Shown: positions 55,403 through 64,000 of the stretch, piece after piece
Numbering within the stretch: the stretch's first letter is position 1
Layout: each line of letters opens with the position of its first letter
From: Paraburkholderia eburnea
GTDB taxonomy: Bacteria; Pseudomonadota; Gammaproteobacteria; Burkholderiales; Burkholderiaceae
Assembly (NCBI RefSeq): GCF_002917095.1
Contig: NZ_PQGA01000001.1
Location: 434,001 to 498,000, forward strand
Reading direction: 5' to 3'
DNA: 64,000 bases
Translations under genes and position numbers: made by a program
Notes under the pieces: model-generated
Seen by the model: the letters and a program-made list of their open reading frames with translations, nothing else
What the model was told of the DNA's origin: nothing
Databases searched by the model: none

Positions 55403-57361
55403 TTAGTCCTTCTTGACTTCCTTGAACTCGGCGTCGACCACGTCGTCGGCGTGGTTCTGCGCGCCTTGTTCGGCACCGGCCGCGCCTGCACCAGCCGCAC
55501 CTGCCGCGCCCGCTGCACCTGCCTGCTGCGCCTGCATGTCGGCGTACATCTTTTCGCCGAGCTTCTGCGACGCGGCCGACAGCGCCTCGACCTTCGCTTC
55601 GATCGTCGCCTTGTCAGCCGACGTGTCCTTCAGCGTGTCTTCGAGTTCCTTCAGCGACGCTTCGATCTTGTCCTTTTCGGACGCGTCGATCTTGTCGCCG
55701 TATTCGGCCACGGCCTTCTTCGTGCTGTGCACCAGCGCATCGCCCTGGTTGCGCGCATCGGCCAGCTCACGCAGACGGTGATCTTCTTCCGCGTTCGCTT
55801 CGGCGTCCTTCACCATCTTCTCGATTTCGGCTTCCGACAGACCCGAGTTCGCCTTGATCGTGATGCGGTTTTCCTTGCCGGTCGCCTTGTCCTTCGCGCC
55901 GACGTGCAGAATGCCGTTCGCGTCGATGTCGAAGCTCACTTCGATCTGCGGCACGCCGCGCGGTGCGGGCGGGATGCCTTCGAGGTTGAACTCGCCCAGC
56001 AGCTTGTTGCCGGCTGCCATTTCGCGTTCGCCCTGGAACACCTTGATCGTCACGGCCGACTGGCTGTCGTCAGCCGTCGAGTAGACCTGCGAGTGCTTGG
56101 TCGGGATCGTGGTGTTCTTGTTGATCATCTTCGTCATCACGCCGCCGAGCGTCTCGATACCGAGCGACAGCGGGGTCACGTCGAGAAGCAGCACGTCCTT
56201 GCGGTCGCCCGACAGAACCTGACCTTGAATCGCGGCGCCAACGGCCACGGCTTCGTCCGGGTTCACGTCACGGCGCGGGTCCTTGCCGAAGAATTCCTTG
56301 ACCTTCTCCTGCACCTTCGGCATACGCGTCTGGCCGCCGACGAGGATCACGTCGTCGATGTCGCCGACCTTCACGCCTGCGTCCTTGATCGCCACGCGGC
56401 ACGGCTCGATGGTGCGCTCGATCAGGTCTTCGACCAGCGCTTCCAGCTTGGCGCGCGTGATCTTCAGGTTCAAGTGCTTCGGACCCGAGGCGTCCGCCGT
56501 GATGTACGGCAGGTTGATTTCGGTCTGCTGGCCCGACGACAGTTCGATCTTGGCCTTTTCAGCGGCTTCCTTCAGGCGTTGCAGCGCGAGCACGTCCTTC
56601 GACAGATCGACGCCCTGCTCCTTCTTGAACTCGCCAATGATGTAATCGATGATGCGCTGGTCGAAGTCTTCGCCGCCAAGGAACGTGTCGCCGTTGGTCG
56701 AGAGCACTTCGAACTGCATTTCGCCGTCCACATCCGCGATTTCGATGATCGAGATGTCGAACGTGCCGCCGCCCAGGTCGAACACGGCAATCTTGCGGTC
56801 ACCTTCGGCGGCCTTGTCCAGGCCGAAAGCCAGTGCGGCTGCGGTCGGCTCGTTGATGATGCGCTTGACTTCCAGACCCGCGATGCGGCCGGCGTCCTTG
56901 GTGGCTTGACGCTGGCTGTCGTTGAAGTACGCGGGAACCGTGATCACGGCTTCCGTGACCGGCTCGCCGAGGTAGTCTTCAGCGGTCTTCTTCATCTTGC
57001 GCAGCACTTCAGCCGAAACCTGCGACGGCGCGAGGTTCTGGCCGTGCGCGGCAACCCATGCGTCGCCGTTGTCGTGCTTGACGATCTGATAGGGCATCAG
57101 GTTGATGTCCTTCTGCACTTCCTTTTCGTCGAAGCGGCGGCCGATCAGGCGCTTGACCGCGTACAGCGTGTTGCGCGGGTTCGTGACCGACTGGCGCTTG
57201 GCCGGCGCGCCGACCAGCACTTCATTGTCGTCCATGTAGGCGATGATCGACGGCGTCGTGCGGGCGCCTTCCGAGTTCTCGATCACTTTGACCTGATTGC
57301 CTTCCATCAGCGCCACGCACGAGTTCGTGGTGCCAAGGTCGATACCGATGATTTTGCCCAT
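55403..57361 (-). CDS. dnaK: Chaperone protein DnaK (Hsp70)
   Basis: 652 residues. The N-terminal ATPase has [18 protein letters not shown], phosphate-2 region [16 protein letters not shown] and connect/adenosine motifs [17 protein letters not shown]. The substrate-binding domain starts near [18 protein letters not shown] and the Gly/Ala/Gln-rich tail ([19 protein letters not shown]) ends in EFKEVKKD. It is the main cytoplasmic Hsp70. The ATG at 57361 is followed by the conserved MGKIIGID; the open frame extends 17 residues further. A sigma-32-like promoter lies at 57452-57479. Confidence 0.98.
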   Translation of the reverse strand: MGKIIGIDLGTTNSCVALMEGNQVKVIENSEGARTTPSIIAYMDDNEVLVGAPAKRQSVTNPRNTLYAVKRLIGRRFDEKEVQKDINLMPYQIVKHDNGDAWVAAHGQNLAPSQVSAEVLRKMKKTAEDYLGEPVTEAVITVPAYFNDSQRQATKDAGRIAGLEVKRIINEPTAAALAFGLDKAAEGDRKIAVFDLGGGTFDISIIEIADVDGEMQFEVLSTNGDTFLGGEDFDQRIIDYIIGEFKKEQGVDLSKDVLALQRLKEAAEKAKIELSSGQQTEINLPYITADASGPKHLNLKITRAKLEALVEDLIERTIEPCRVAIKDAGVKVGDIDDVILVGGQTRMPKVQEKVKEFFGKDPRRDVNPDEAVAVGAAIQGQVLSGDRKDVLLLDVTPLSLGIETLGGVMTKMINKNTTIPTKHSQVYSTADDSQSAVTIKVFQGEREMAAGNKLLGEFNLEGIPPAPRGVPQIEVSFDIDANGILHVGAKDKATGKENRITIKANSGLSEAEIEKMVKDAEANAEEDHRLRELADARNQGDALVHSTKKAVAEYGDKIDASEKDKIEASLKELEDTLKDTSADKATIEAKVEALSAASQKLGEKMYADMQAQQAGAAGAAGAAGAGAAGAEQGAQNHADDVVDAEFKEVKKD

Positions 57362-57451
57362 TTTTCTCAATTCTCCAATTTTGATCCGCTGTGCGTACGC
57401 CGCTTTTCGCAAGCCGGGCGTGACGCTGCAATAAATTCAGAACTGCTGCCC

Positions 57452-57479
57452 AAATAAGTGCCAAGCCGGCGTTTTCAAG
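57452..57479 (-). promoter_or_regulatory. Candidate sigma-32 heat-shock promoter of dnaK
   Basis: On the minus strand, CTTGAAA (57479-57473) matches the sigma-32 -35 element exactly. A 13-nt spacer is followed by ACTTATTT (57459-57452), which fits the CCCCATnT -10 element only in part. The start codon is about 90 bp downstream. Confidence 0.5.
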
Positions 57480-57502
57480 AGCTTCGGGCTATGCGTTCGA
57501 TA

Positions 57503-57529
57503 GTTTTTTTCGTTTTTTTCGTTTTTTTC
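57503..57529 (-). repeat. Triplicated A-tract unit upstream of the dnaK promoter
   Basis: Three tandem copies of GTTTTTTTC on the plus strand (GAAAAAAAC on the dnaK strand), period 9 bp, lie 24-50 bp upstream of the -35 element. They could bend DNA or act like an UP element, but are also prone to slippage. Confidence 0.6.
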
Positions 57530-57537
57530 CACCGGGC

Positions 57538-57570
57538 GGCGCATTTTCGCGATATTCGGGGAAATGCGCC
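57538..57570. repeat. Inverted repeat upstream of the A-tracts
   Basis: GGCGCATTT and AAATGCGCC are separated by 15 bp. It lies after grpE but is followed by A residues, not T residues, on the grpE RNA, so it is not a normal terminator. Confidence 0.45.
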
Positions 57571-57711
57571 ACCTTTCGCTTTCGAATGCCTTTCATGAAG
57601 GCCGTTTGAAGCGATATTCGAAGCGATATCCGGTGCTTCCGGTTACGGCAGTTATCGGCCGATCCGGGCCGCTGGTGCAGCCGGCTTGTTCAGCCGGGCC
57701 GCTCAGGCGGG

Positions 57712-58278
57712 TTACTTCGGCGCGGACACCGTGACCAGCGCGGGACGCAGCACGCGCTCGGCGATCACATAGCCCTTTTGCAGCACGGAAACGACGGTAT
57801 TGGCGTCCTGCTCGGACGGCACCATCGAGATCGCCTGATGGCGGTGCGGATCGAACTTCTCGCCGACCGGGTTGATCGCGACGACCTTGCCCTTCTCCAG
57901 CGCGCCGGAGAGCTGCTTGAGCGTGAGTTCGACGCCTTCGTTGACCTTGGCCAGATCGTCCGAGCCGTGCGCGAGCGCGGCTTCGAGGCTGTCCACCACC
58001 GGCAGCAGGTGCTCGGCGAAGCTTTCGATCGCGAATTTGTGCGCCTTGGTGACGTCTTCCTGCGCGCGGCGGCGGACGTTTTCCGTCTCGGCCTTGGCGC
58101 GCATGAACGCGTCCTGCAGCTCGGCGATCTTCGCCTGGGCTTCGGCGAGCGCGGCGTCCGCGCCTTCCGGTGCCGGGGCAGCAACGCCCTCCTGTTGCTG
58201 GGCGCTGGCAGCGGCCTGCGACGCCTCGTCCGCGGGCGTGGGGTTCTGGCTCGTCGGGTTCTCTTGCGTGTTTTCCAT
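57712..58278 (-). CDS. grpE: Nucleotide exchange factor GrpE
   Basis: 188 residues. It releases ADP from DnaK. The N-terminal 45 residues are Gln/Ala/Glu-rich and disordered. A long coiled-coil helix from about 50 to 105 contains [20 protein letters not shown]. The beta-wing domain has [15 protein letters not shown] and [19 protein letters not shown]. The ATG at 58278 is the likely start (MENTQEN); no strong Shine-Dalgarno is visible. A nearly ideal sigma-32 promoter lies about 110-140 bp upstream, and dnaK follows after 350 bp. Confidence 0.96.
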   Translation of the reverse strand: MENTQENPTSQNPTPADEASQAAASAQQQEGVAAPAPEGADAALAEAQAKIAELQDAFMRAKAETENVRRRAQEDVTKAHKFAIESFAEHLLPVVDSLEAALAHGSDDLAKVNEGVELTLKQLSGALEKGKVVAINPVGEKFDPHRHQAISMVPSEQDANTVVSVLQKGYVIAERVLRPALVTVSAPK

Positions 58279-58653
58279 GTCGCTGAACGTCGTTGAATAG
58301 TAAAAAGGGAACGAAGCGCGGATCATCCGATCCTTCTGCCCGGCGACGCGTTGCGCCAGCGCGACAGATGCTTCTTACATTGCGACAGCACATGGGTGCC
58401 GGATCGCATGTTTCAAGGGCTTCGGGGCGCTTTTTTAGACAAAGCTCAAAGCGCCGAAACCGCCGGTTACAACCATTACCGCAGCGCGGAAAGAATCGGA
58501 TTGAGTGCGTCGCACGGCTGACCTAAACTCAAGAACAGGTGCTGCTCCCGGGGTGTTTACCCGGAGCTTTCGGCACCCCACCGACCCGGCCCTCACGCAT
58601 CGCAAAATGGGCCATTCGATTGGCCGTTTTGCAGCGATCCCTTGGGGAGTACC
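58279..58653. other. Spacer between grpE and the small 53-residue ORF
   Basis: Apart from the sigma-32 promoter of grpE (58390-58417), this stretch has no convincing gene. An imperfect hairpin (GGGCGCTTT with AAAGCGCC near 58424-58455) lies just upstream of that promoter. A promoter for the divergent small ORF at 58654 must lie here, if it is expressed. Confidence 0.55.
58390..58417 (-). promoter_or_regulatory. Sigma-32 heat-shock promoter of grpE
   Basis: On the minus strand the -35 is CTTGAAA (58417-58411), exactly the consensus. After 13 nt the -10 is ACCCATGT (58397-58390), which matches CCCCATnT at all but the first base. The start codon of grpE at 58278 would follow a leader of about 105 nt. 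Confidence 0.72.
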
Positions 58654-58815
58654 GTGAAACTGACCTTTGCCATCTCGGTGGTCGCTCTGGTACTCATCGC
58701 CGGAACCACCACCATATGTATGTCGGGCGCCGTGAACGACAACACCACGGAATATGGTGGCGTGCACGCCACGATGGAAGCGCTCTTCAATCCTCACGCG
58801 AAAGTTTGTCGATAG
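58654..58815 (+). CDS. Small membrane or exported protein, 53 residues (putative)
   Basis: GTG start at 58654 with TTGGGGAGTACC before it; GGGGAG is a good ribosome site. The product begins MKLTFAISVVALVLIAGT, a hydrophobic helix that could be a signal peptide or a membrane anchor, followed by a short polar tail with two cysteines (TTTICMSG and the C-terminal KVCR). Its last 29 bp overlap the 3' end of hslR on the other strand. It is too short to judge by codon bias alone and I do not recognise it. It lies inside the heat-shock block but on the opposite strand. Confidence 0.45.
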   Translation: MKLTFAISVVALVLIAGTTTICMSGAVNDNTTEYGGVHATMEALFNPHAKVCR

Positions 58816-59194
58816 TGCGTCGATCGCGCTTGGTCGGCCTGCCGTGCAACGCGGAGGCCGGCTCGCGAAATAGCCTGCGCCGCTCCTGTTCCGCCGCACG
58901 CGCGCCGCGCCCCGCTTCGGTTTCCGCGTAAAGCGTCTGCGCGATGCTCGCGGGGCCGCGTGTTTCGCAGATCCCCAGCACATCCACTTCCCAGCGCACG
59001 TGATCGATCTCGATTTCGACGCGATCGCCCACCCGCACGTCCTTCGACGCCTTGACCGCCTCGCCGCCGATGCGCACGTGCCCTTTGCCGACGGCATCCG
59101 CGGCAAGCGAGCGGGTCTTGAAGAAACGCGCCGCCCAGAGCCATTTGTCGATGCGCAGACGCGCGCCGGGTTCGGTCGAGATCTTGTAGTTCAT
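58787..59194 (-). CDS. hslR: Heat shock protein 15 (S4 RNA-binding protein HslR)
   Basis: 135 residues. The S4 domain at about 12-60 is RIDKWLWAARFFKTRSLAAD followed by GKGHVRIGG. A basic helical tail (about 95-135) follows. Hsp15 recognises stalled 50S subunits carrying nascent-chain tRNA and helps their recycling. GGAAG precedes the ATG at 59194. It follows hemH by 42 bp on the same strand. Its 3' end overlaps the small plus-strand ORF. Confidence 0.92.
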   Translation of the reverse strand: MNYKISTEPGARLRIDKWLWAARFFKTRSLAADAVGKGHVRIGGEAVKASKDVRVGDRVEIEIDHVRWEVDVLGICETRGPASIAQTLYAETEAGRGARAAEQERRRLFREPASALHGRPTKRDRRTIDKLSRED

Positions 59195-59236
59195 CGTGAC
59201 TTCCTGCTGACATTCCTTGCGCCGCGATCAAGCCGA

Positions 59237-60304
59237 TCAGGCCGGCGCACCCGCATGCGCGCTCGCCTGCACCGGCCAGCCTTGCAGGTTCTGCGCGACG
59301 ATCTCGCCCAGCGCCGCGATCCACGCCGACGCGCTGTTCAGGCACGGAATGCGATGGAATTCCTTGCCGCCGCCGTGCAGGAATTCGTCGCGCACTTCCA
59401 TGCCGATTTCCTCGATGGTTTCGAGACAGTCCGCCGTAAAACCGGGGCAGAACACATCGGCGCGGCGCACGCCGCCCTGTCCGAGTTCCTTGAGCGTGGG
59501 CGCCGTGTAGGGCTGCAACCACTGCGCGCGCCCGAAGCGCGACTGGAACGTCACGCGGCATTCGACCGTCGAGAGACCCAGCGCGTGCATGAGCAGTGAC
59601 CCAGTCTGCTGACACTGATCGTGGTACGGATCGCCGAGATCGAGCGTGCGGCTCGGCACGCCATGAAAGCTCAGCACGAGGCGGTCGCCGGACGCGAAAT
59701 CGGGACGGCCATGCGCCTGCCAGTATTGCTGCACCTGCGCCGCGAGCGCGCCGATATAGGCCGGATGGTCATGGTACGAGCGCACCGTGCGGATTTCCGG
59801 CTGATTGCGCATGCGCCGCAGTGCAGCAAACGCGGCGTCAAAAGCCGTCGCCGTGGTCGAGGCGGAATACTGCGGATACATCGGCACGAGCAGGATGCGC
59901 TCCGCGCCCGAGAGCTTGAGCTGATTGAGGATCGCGGGAATATCGGGCGTGCCGTAGCGCATCGCGTAATCGACGAGCACGGTGTAGTCGTTGATCTGTA
60001 GCAGATGGCGCAGGCCATCGGTCTGCTTCTGCGTGTGCACGCGCAGCGGCGAGCCCTCGGGCGTCCAGACCGCAGCATATTTCCTCGCCGACGAGCGGCC
60101 GCGCAGCGGCAGGATCAGCGTGCGCAGGATCACCTGCCAGATGGGCGCGGGAATCTCGACCACGCGCGGATCGGACAGAAACTGCGCGAGATAACGCCGC
60201 ACGGCGCGCGGCGTGGGCGCGTCGGGCGTGCCGAGATTGATGAGCAGCACCGCGACACGATGCGCGACAGCGGACTGCAGGGGCCGCTCGAGGTCGAAAC
60301 GCAT
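59237..60304 (-). CDS. hemH: Ferrochelatase
   Basis: 355 residues. It inserts Fe2+ into protoporphyrin IX. Motifs are [48 protein letters not shown] (metal region), [20 protein letters not shown] with the active-site His, and [20 protein letters not shown] with the catalytic Glu. It lies between hrcA and hslR, the same order seen in other Burkholderiaceae. The ATG at 60304 starts MRFDLERP. Confidence 0.96.
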   Translation of the reverse strand: MRFDLERPLQSAVAHRVAVLLINLGTPDAPTPRAVRRYLAQFLSDPRVVEIPAPIWQVILRTLILPLRGRSSARKYAAVWTPEGSPLRVHTQKQTDGLRHLLQINDYTVLVDYAMRYGTPDIPAILNQLKLSGAERILLVPMYPQYSASTTATAFDAAFAALRRMRNQPEIRTVRSYHDHPAYIGALAAQVQQYWQAHGRPDFASGDRLVLSFHGVPSRTLDLGDPYHDQCQQTGSLLMHALGLSTVECRVTFQSRFGRAQWLQPYTAPTLKELGQGGVRRADVFCPGFTADCLETIEEIGMEVRDEFLHGGGKEFHRIPCLNSASAWIAALGEIVAQNLQGWPVQASAHAGAPA

Positions 60305-60453
60305 AGGCGATCAGGGGCGCCACGCGCGAGGCGCGGCAACGGTTGCACAAGTGCGCATTATAGCGGTCGGGCCTGCACTGCCCGCGCTGGCCATTCGGCC
60401 AATGGCGCGGCGCGCCGCTGCGGGCGATGATGCAGGCAGGCGAGCGGGAAAGC

Positions 60454-61473
60454 TCAGCCCTGGCTGAGCGTGAGCGAGAGCAGGCGCGCGGTGATGTCGA
60501 CGATCGGAATCACGCGGTTGTACGCCATGCGGGTCGGGCCGATCACGCCCAGCGTGCCGACGATCTTGCCGTTGACTTCGTACGGGGCGGTCACCACGCT
60601 CATTTCCTCGATCGGCACGAGTTGCGACTCGCCGCCGATGAAGATCTGCACGCCCTGGGCATGGCTCGACACGTCCAGCAGTTGCAGCAGGCTGGTCTTC
60701 TGGTCGAACACGTCGAAGAGCTTGCGCAGGCGCGCCATGTCGGACGACAGATCGGCCACTTCGAGCAGATTGCGCTCGCCGGAAATGAGCACGTTCTCGC
60801 CGGTATCGGATTCCTCGGTGCTGGCGGTCACGGCCGCGTGCATGAGGCTGGTCATGTCGCCGCGCAGGGCGTCGATTTCCTCACGCAAGCGGCGGCGCAC
60901 GTCGTCGAAGGAGAGACCCGCGAAATGCGCGTTGATGTAATTGGAGGCTTCGATCAGCTCGGAAGGCGTGAAATCGCGCTGGGTCGCCATGATGCGGTTC
61001 TGCACGTCGCCTTCGGGCGTCACGATGATCAGCAGGATGCGCTTGTCCGACAGGCGCATGAACTCGATCTGCTTGAACACGTGGCTGCGGCGCGGCGTGA
61101 GCACCACGCCCGCGAACTGCGAGAGGTTCGACAGGACGCTGGCCGCCGCCGCCACCACCTTCTGCGGCTCGCCGGGGCGCAGCGTGGTCTTGACCGCGCG
61201 CGTGAGCGCGTCCTCGTCGGCGGACGACTCGACGGTCAGCATGGTGTCGACGAACAGACGGTAGCCGCGCGGCGTGGGCACGCGCCCCGCAGAGGTGTGG
61301 GGGCTGGAGACCAGCCCCAGTTCCTCCAGGTCGGACATCACGTTGCGGATCGTCGCCGGGCTCAGTTCGAGCCCGGAGTAACGCGACAGCGTGCGCGAGC
61401 CGACCGGCTGACCTTCGGCGATGTAGCGCTCGATCAGCGTTTTGAGGAGGGTTTGTGCGCGGGGATCTAGCAT
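60454..61473 (-). CDS. hrcA: Heat-inducible transcription repressor HrcA
   Basis: 339 residues. The N-terminal winged helix has [20 protein letters not shown] and then [20 protein letters not shown], followed by [23 protein letters not shown]-like domain follows, with an inserted dimerisation domain. HrcA represses genes that carry a CIRCE element, usually groESL in beta-proteobacteria; no CIRCE is visible in this window, so its targets are elsewhere. It is divergent from nadK; the 247-bp spacer between them contains nothing else that I can identify. Confidence 0.96.
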   Translation of the reverse strand: MLDPRAQTLLKTLIERYIAEGQPVGSRTLSRYSGLELSPATIRNVMSDLEELGLVSSPHTSAGRVPTPRGYRLFVDTMLTVESSADEDALTRAVKTTLRPGEPQKVVAAAASVLSNLSQFAGVVLTPRRSHVFKQIEFMRLSDKRILLIIVTPEGDVQNRIMATQRDFTPSELIEASNYINAHFAGLSFDDVRRRLREEIDALRGDMTSLMHAAVTASTEESDTGENVLISGERNLLEVADLSSDMARLRKLFDVFDQKTSLLQLLDVSSHAQGVQIFIGGESQLVPIEEMSVVTAPYEVNGKIVGTLGVIGPTRMAYNRVIPIVDITARLLSLTLSQG

Positions 61474-61720
61474 GACTGAAAATTCTAGCCTAATGCCGGG
61501 TTGGCGGCGAGCGCGCGCGCGGGCACGGGCGGCGGCGCTTCACCTGCGGCTTGACATCCGTGGCGGCAGCGTCGCGGCGTGCATCGGGTTCATCTGCGGG
61601 TCACACGGATGTCAACGCGGTGTCACCGGCTTCTGTCCAGGAGCGGCCAGGCCCACGCCCGATGCGGGAGAGCGCGGGCGACAGGTTCTTTTCACGCACT
61701 GACTATGGTGTAATGCGGGC

Positions 61721-62641
61721 ATGCAGATCCAGAAGATCCAGAGCCAGTTCAAAACGGTTGCGCTCGTCGGGCGCAGCAATACGCAGGGCATCGGCGAGCC
61801 GCTGACGGCGCTCGCCCAGACCATCTCCCAGCGCGGCTTCGACGTCGTGTTCGAAGCGCAGACCGCCCAGGAGATCGGCGTAAGCGGCTATCCCACGCTC
61901 CAGCCCGCCGAAATCGGCGCGCGCGCGGACGTGGCCGTGGTGCTCGGCGGCGACGGCACGATGCTGGGCATCGGCCGCCAGCTCGCGCCCTACCGCACGC
62001 CGCTCATCGGCATCAACCACGGCCGTCTGGGCTTCATCACCGACATCCCGTTCTCCCACATGCAGGAGATCGTGCCGCAACTGCTCGCGGGCAGCTTCGA
62101 GCGCGAGGAGCGCTCGCTGCTCGAATCGCGCATCATGCGCGACGGCGACCCGATCTACCATGCGCTCGCCTTCAACGACGTGGTCGTGAACCGCAGCGGC
62201 TTCTCCGGCATGGCGGAACTGCGCGTCCATGTGGATGGCCGCTTCATGTACAACCAGCGCTCGGACGGCCTGATCGTCGCGACGCCCACGGGCTCGACCG
62301 CCTATGCGCTGTCGTCGCAAGGGCCGATCCTGCATCCGCAGCTGCAAGGCATCGTGCTCGTGCCGATCGCGCCGCACGCGCTCTCGAACCGCCCGATCGT
62401 GCTGCCCGACGACTGCAAGGTGAGCATCCAGATCGTCGCGGGCCGCGACGTCAACGTGAATTTCGACATGCAGTCGTTCACGGCGGTCGAACTCAACGAC
62501 GTGATCGAGGTGCGCCGCTCGCGCCATACGGTGCCCTTCCTGCATCCGGTCGGCTACAGCTATTACCGGACGCTGCGCCAGAAGCTGCACTGGAACGAGC
62601 CGCCCGCGCTGCAAAACCTGTCGCCCGATCCGCACGACTGA
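61721..62641 (+). CDS. nadK: NAD kinase
   Basis: 306 residues. It phosphorylates NAD to NADP. The catalytic loop is [19 protein letters not shown] (with the Asp of GGDG), then [14 protein letters not shown] and [17 protein letters not shown], and [19 protein letters not shown] near the middle. The ATG at 61721 begins MQIQKIQ. After the stop codon a short 11-bp unit TGACGCACGAC is repeated. recN follows, as in many beta-proteobacteria. Confidence 0.96.
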   Translation: MQIQKIQSQFKTVALVGRSNTQGIGEPLTALAQTISQRGFDVVFEAQTAQEIGVSGYPTLQPAEIGARADVAVVLGGDGTMLGIGRQLAPYRTPLIGINHGRLGFITDIPFSHMQEIVPQLLAGSFEREERSLLESRIMRDGDPIYHALAFNDVVVNRSGFSGMAELRVHVDGRFMYNQRSDGLIVATPTGSTAYALSSQGPILHPQLQGIVLVPIAPHALSNRPIVLPDDCKVSIQIVAGRDVNVNFDMQSFTAVELNDVIEVRRSRHTVPFLHPVGYSYYRTLRQKLHWNEPPALQNLSPDPHD

Positions 62642-62757
62642 CGCACGACTGACGCACGGATGGAGACGCGGGACGCGCCGGCCGCACCCGCGACCATTCA
62701 ATTCAAGCAACGAACCATCGAACCGGCGCCATCGCCATCCGCCAGATTCAAGACGCC

Positions 62758-64000
62758 ATGCTCCGTCATCTCTCGATTCGCGACTTCGTGATCGTCGCCG
62801 CGCTCGACCTCGAATTCGACAGCGGCTTCACCGTGTTTTCCGGTGAGACCGGCGCCGGCAAGTCGATCCTGATCGACGCCCTCGCGCTCACGCTGGGCGC
62901 GCGCGCCGATGCGGGCGTGGTGCGCGCGGGCGAGAGCCGCGCCGACATCACCGCCGAATTCGATGCGCCGCCGCACGTCGCGTCCTGGCTCGAAGAGCAG
63001 GCGCTCGCCAACAGCGACGCCGAGAACGGCGTGATCCTGCGCCGCGTGGTCGACAGCAGCGGGCGCTCACGCGCCTTCATCAACGGCACGCCGGCGACGC
63101 TCGCCCAGTTGCGCGATATCGGCGAGCGGCTTGTCGACATTCACGGTCAGCACGCGCATCAATTGCTGATGCGCCCGGACGCCCAGCGCGAACTGTTCGA
63201 CACGCACGCGGGCCTGCTCGATCTGGCCGCACGCGTCACGCGCGCCTGGCGCGACGCGCGCGATGCGCGCTATGCCGTGCAGACCGCGCAATCGCGCGAT
63301 CGCGAACTGCAGCTCGAACGCGAGCGCCTCGCCTGGCAACTCGCCGAACTCGACAAGCTCGCGCCGCAGCCCGGCGAATGGGAAGAAGTGAGCGCCGAGC
63401 ACACGCGGCTGTCGAATTCGGCGAACCTGATCGAGGGCGTGCAAGGCGCGCTCGCGGCGCTCTCCGAATCCGACGAGGCGATGATTTCGCATCTGAATTC
63501 GATCGTCTCGAAACTGCGCGATCTTGCCGAAGTCGATGGCGCGCTCGGCGACGCGCTCGCCGCGCTCGAACCGGCCGCGATCCAGCTTCAGGAAGCCGCC
63601 TACTCGCTTTCGCACTATGCGCAGCGGCTCGAACTCGATCCGAACCGGCTGGCCCAGGTCGAAAAGCGTCTCGACGCGCTGCATTCGGCGTCGCGCAAAT
63701 TCCGCCTGCAACCGGAAGCGCTGCCCACCGAGCACGCCTCGCGCCGCCAGCAACTGGCGCTGCTCGATGCCGCGTCCGATCTCGACGCGCTGCGCGCCGC
63801 CGCCGACAAGGCGCACGAAGCCTATCTCGTCGAAGCGCGTCAGCTTTCCAGGGCGCGCGCGGGCGCGGCGCAAGCGCTCGGCGCGGCGGTCACACAGGGT
63901 ATGCAGGAATTGTCGATGGCGGGCGGCAGCTTCGAAGTCGCACTGGTGCCGCTGGGCGGCAACAGCGGCAACGGCGAGCCGATCGGCGGCGCGCACGGTC
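62758..64000 (+). CDS. recN: DNA repair protein RecN (3' end outside window)
   Basis: The first 414 residues of an expected about 550 are present. The SMC-like ATPase head starts MLRHLSIRDFVIVAALDLEF, with Walker A FSGETGAGKSILIDALALTL at about 28-47 and the Q-loop-like VDIHGQHAHQLLMRPDAQ near 127. A coiled-coil arm with many Glu/Arg/Leu residues follows from about 160. RecN holds broken DNA ends together in double-strand-break repair. The ATG at 62758 follows a weak ribosome site. Confidence 0.94.
   Translation, partial: MLRHLSIRDFVIVAALDLEFDSGFTVFSGETGAGKSILIDALALTLGARADAGVVRAGESRADITAEFDAPPHVASWLEEQALANSDAENGVILRRVVDSSGRSRAFINGTPATLAQLRDIGERLVDIHGQHAHQLLMRPDAQRELFDTHAGLLDLAARVTRAWRDARDARYAVQTAQSRDRELQLERERLAWQLAELDKLAPQPGEWEEVSAEHTRLSNSANLIEGVQGALAALSESDEAMISHLNSIVSKLRDLAEVDGALGDALAALEPAAIQLQEAAYSLSHYAQRLELDPNRLAQVEKRLDALHSASRKFRLQPEALPTEHASRRQQLALLDAASDLDALRAAADKAHEAYLVEARQLSRARAGAAQALGAAVTQGMQELSMAGGSFEVALVPLGGNSGNGEPIGGAHG

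Larger units (their letters stand above)
57362..57711. other. 350-bp regulatory spacer between grpE and dnaK
   Basis: No gene is seen here. It holds a sigma-32-like promoter for dnaK (57452-57479), three tandem 9-bp T-tract units (57503-57529), and an inverted repeat GGCGCATTT-N15-AAATGCGCC (57538-57570). I see no CIRCE element (TTAGCACTC-N9-GAGTGCTAA). Confidence 0.65.

Noticed and set aside
57452..57470. Sigma-54-like -24 element (TTGGCAC) near dnaK
   Set aside because: The required TTGCA -12 partner is missing at the proper spacing, and the site overlaps the sigma-32 spacer and -10.
57538..57570. Rho-independent terminator after grpE
   Set aside because: The inverted repeat is followed by A residues on the grpE RNA, not U residues, so it does not fit intrinsic termination in that direction.
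57362..58653. CIRCE element for HrcA near dnaK or grpE
   Set aside because: I searched by eye for TTAGCACTC-N9-GAGTGCTAA and near variants in both spacers and in the hrcA-nadK spacer, and saw none.
1..64000. tRNA, rRNA, CRISPR, insertion sequences, prophage, riboswitches
   Set aside because: None of the expected signatures (cloverleaf stems, spaced repeats, transposase or integrase families other than XerD, phage structural genes, conserved riboswitch cores) was seen by eye. A covariance-model search would be decisive for RNAs.

Overview
This window is GC-rich bacterial chromosome with dense coding and strongly G/C-biased third codon positions. The gene set points to the family Burkholderiaceae, most likely Paraburkholderia or Caballeronia. 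Indicators are the hrcA-hemH-hslR-grpE-dnaK-dnaJ heat-shock block, the run AI-2E permease-hda-HAD phosphatase-pcnB-folK-deoxynucleoside kinase-panB, a kynB-kynU-kynA operon with an Lrp-type regulator, a DUF4148 secreted protein, and a dispersed-type palindromic repeat built around CCTACTTT(T)CTTTGC. It reads mostly as core chromosome, with a few accessory pockets. I see no rRNA, tRNA, CRISPR array, insertion sequence or prophage.

Layout. 1-412: end of an MFS transporter. 512-5763: a minus-strand aspartate module, two tandem AspT-type antiporter paralogues followed by aspartate 4-decarboxylase. It lies opposite a LysR-type regulator (6352-7344) across a 588-bp spacer that holds a textbook T-N11-A palindrome. 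7415-14019: a FiwA-like small protein, a crotonase, a soluble CadC-like winged-helix/TPR regulator, a DUF4148 protein and two MFS exporters. 14061-14607: a large composite inverted repeat. 14634-17332: tyrosine catabolism (hmgA-fahA, ATGA overlap). 17629-25688: a degenerate EAL protein, murB, yajQ, an overlapping DUF4160/DUF2442 pair, a chemoreceptor, plsY, ybaK and a xerD with an acidic head. 25757-34873: ogt, queG, tsaE, amiC, eamA, a pirin, cnoX, two orphan genes and tcdA. 35063-39812: pdxH, cfa, a DUF72 protein, msrA and a flavin reductase. 39886-43445: kynurenine pathway. 43526-51934: purM and the core plus-strand run from the AI-2E permease to panB. 52023-53915: a fused pabB-pabC. 53994-61473: heat-shock block. 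61721-64000: nadK and the start of recN.

How the genes fit together. AspT imports aspartate in exchange for alanine while AspD decarboxylates aspartate inside the cell, which consumes a proton; the pair can generate proton-motive force. HmgA and FahA finish tyrosine breakdown to fumarate and acetoacetate. KynA, KynB and KynU take tryptophan to anthranilate. DnaK, DnaJ and GrpE form one chaperone machine. grpE has an almost ideal sigma-32 promoter and dnaK has a perfect sigma-32 -35 element, while HrcA is encoded nearby with no CIRCE element visible next to these genes.

The points most worth a second look are the tandem aspT duplication with its operator, the DUF4160/DUF2442 overlap, Hda with a disordered acidic tail of about 230 residues, the composite inverted repeat, the EAL protein that has lost catalytic motifs, and a 53-residue membrane-protein ORF between grpE and hslR.
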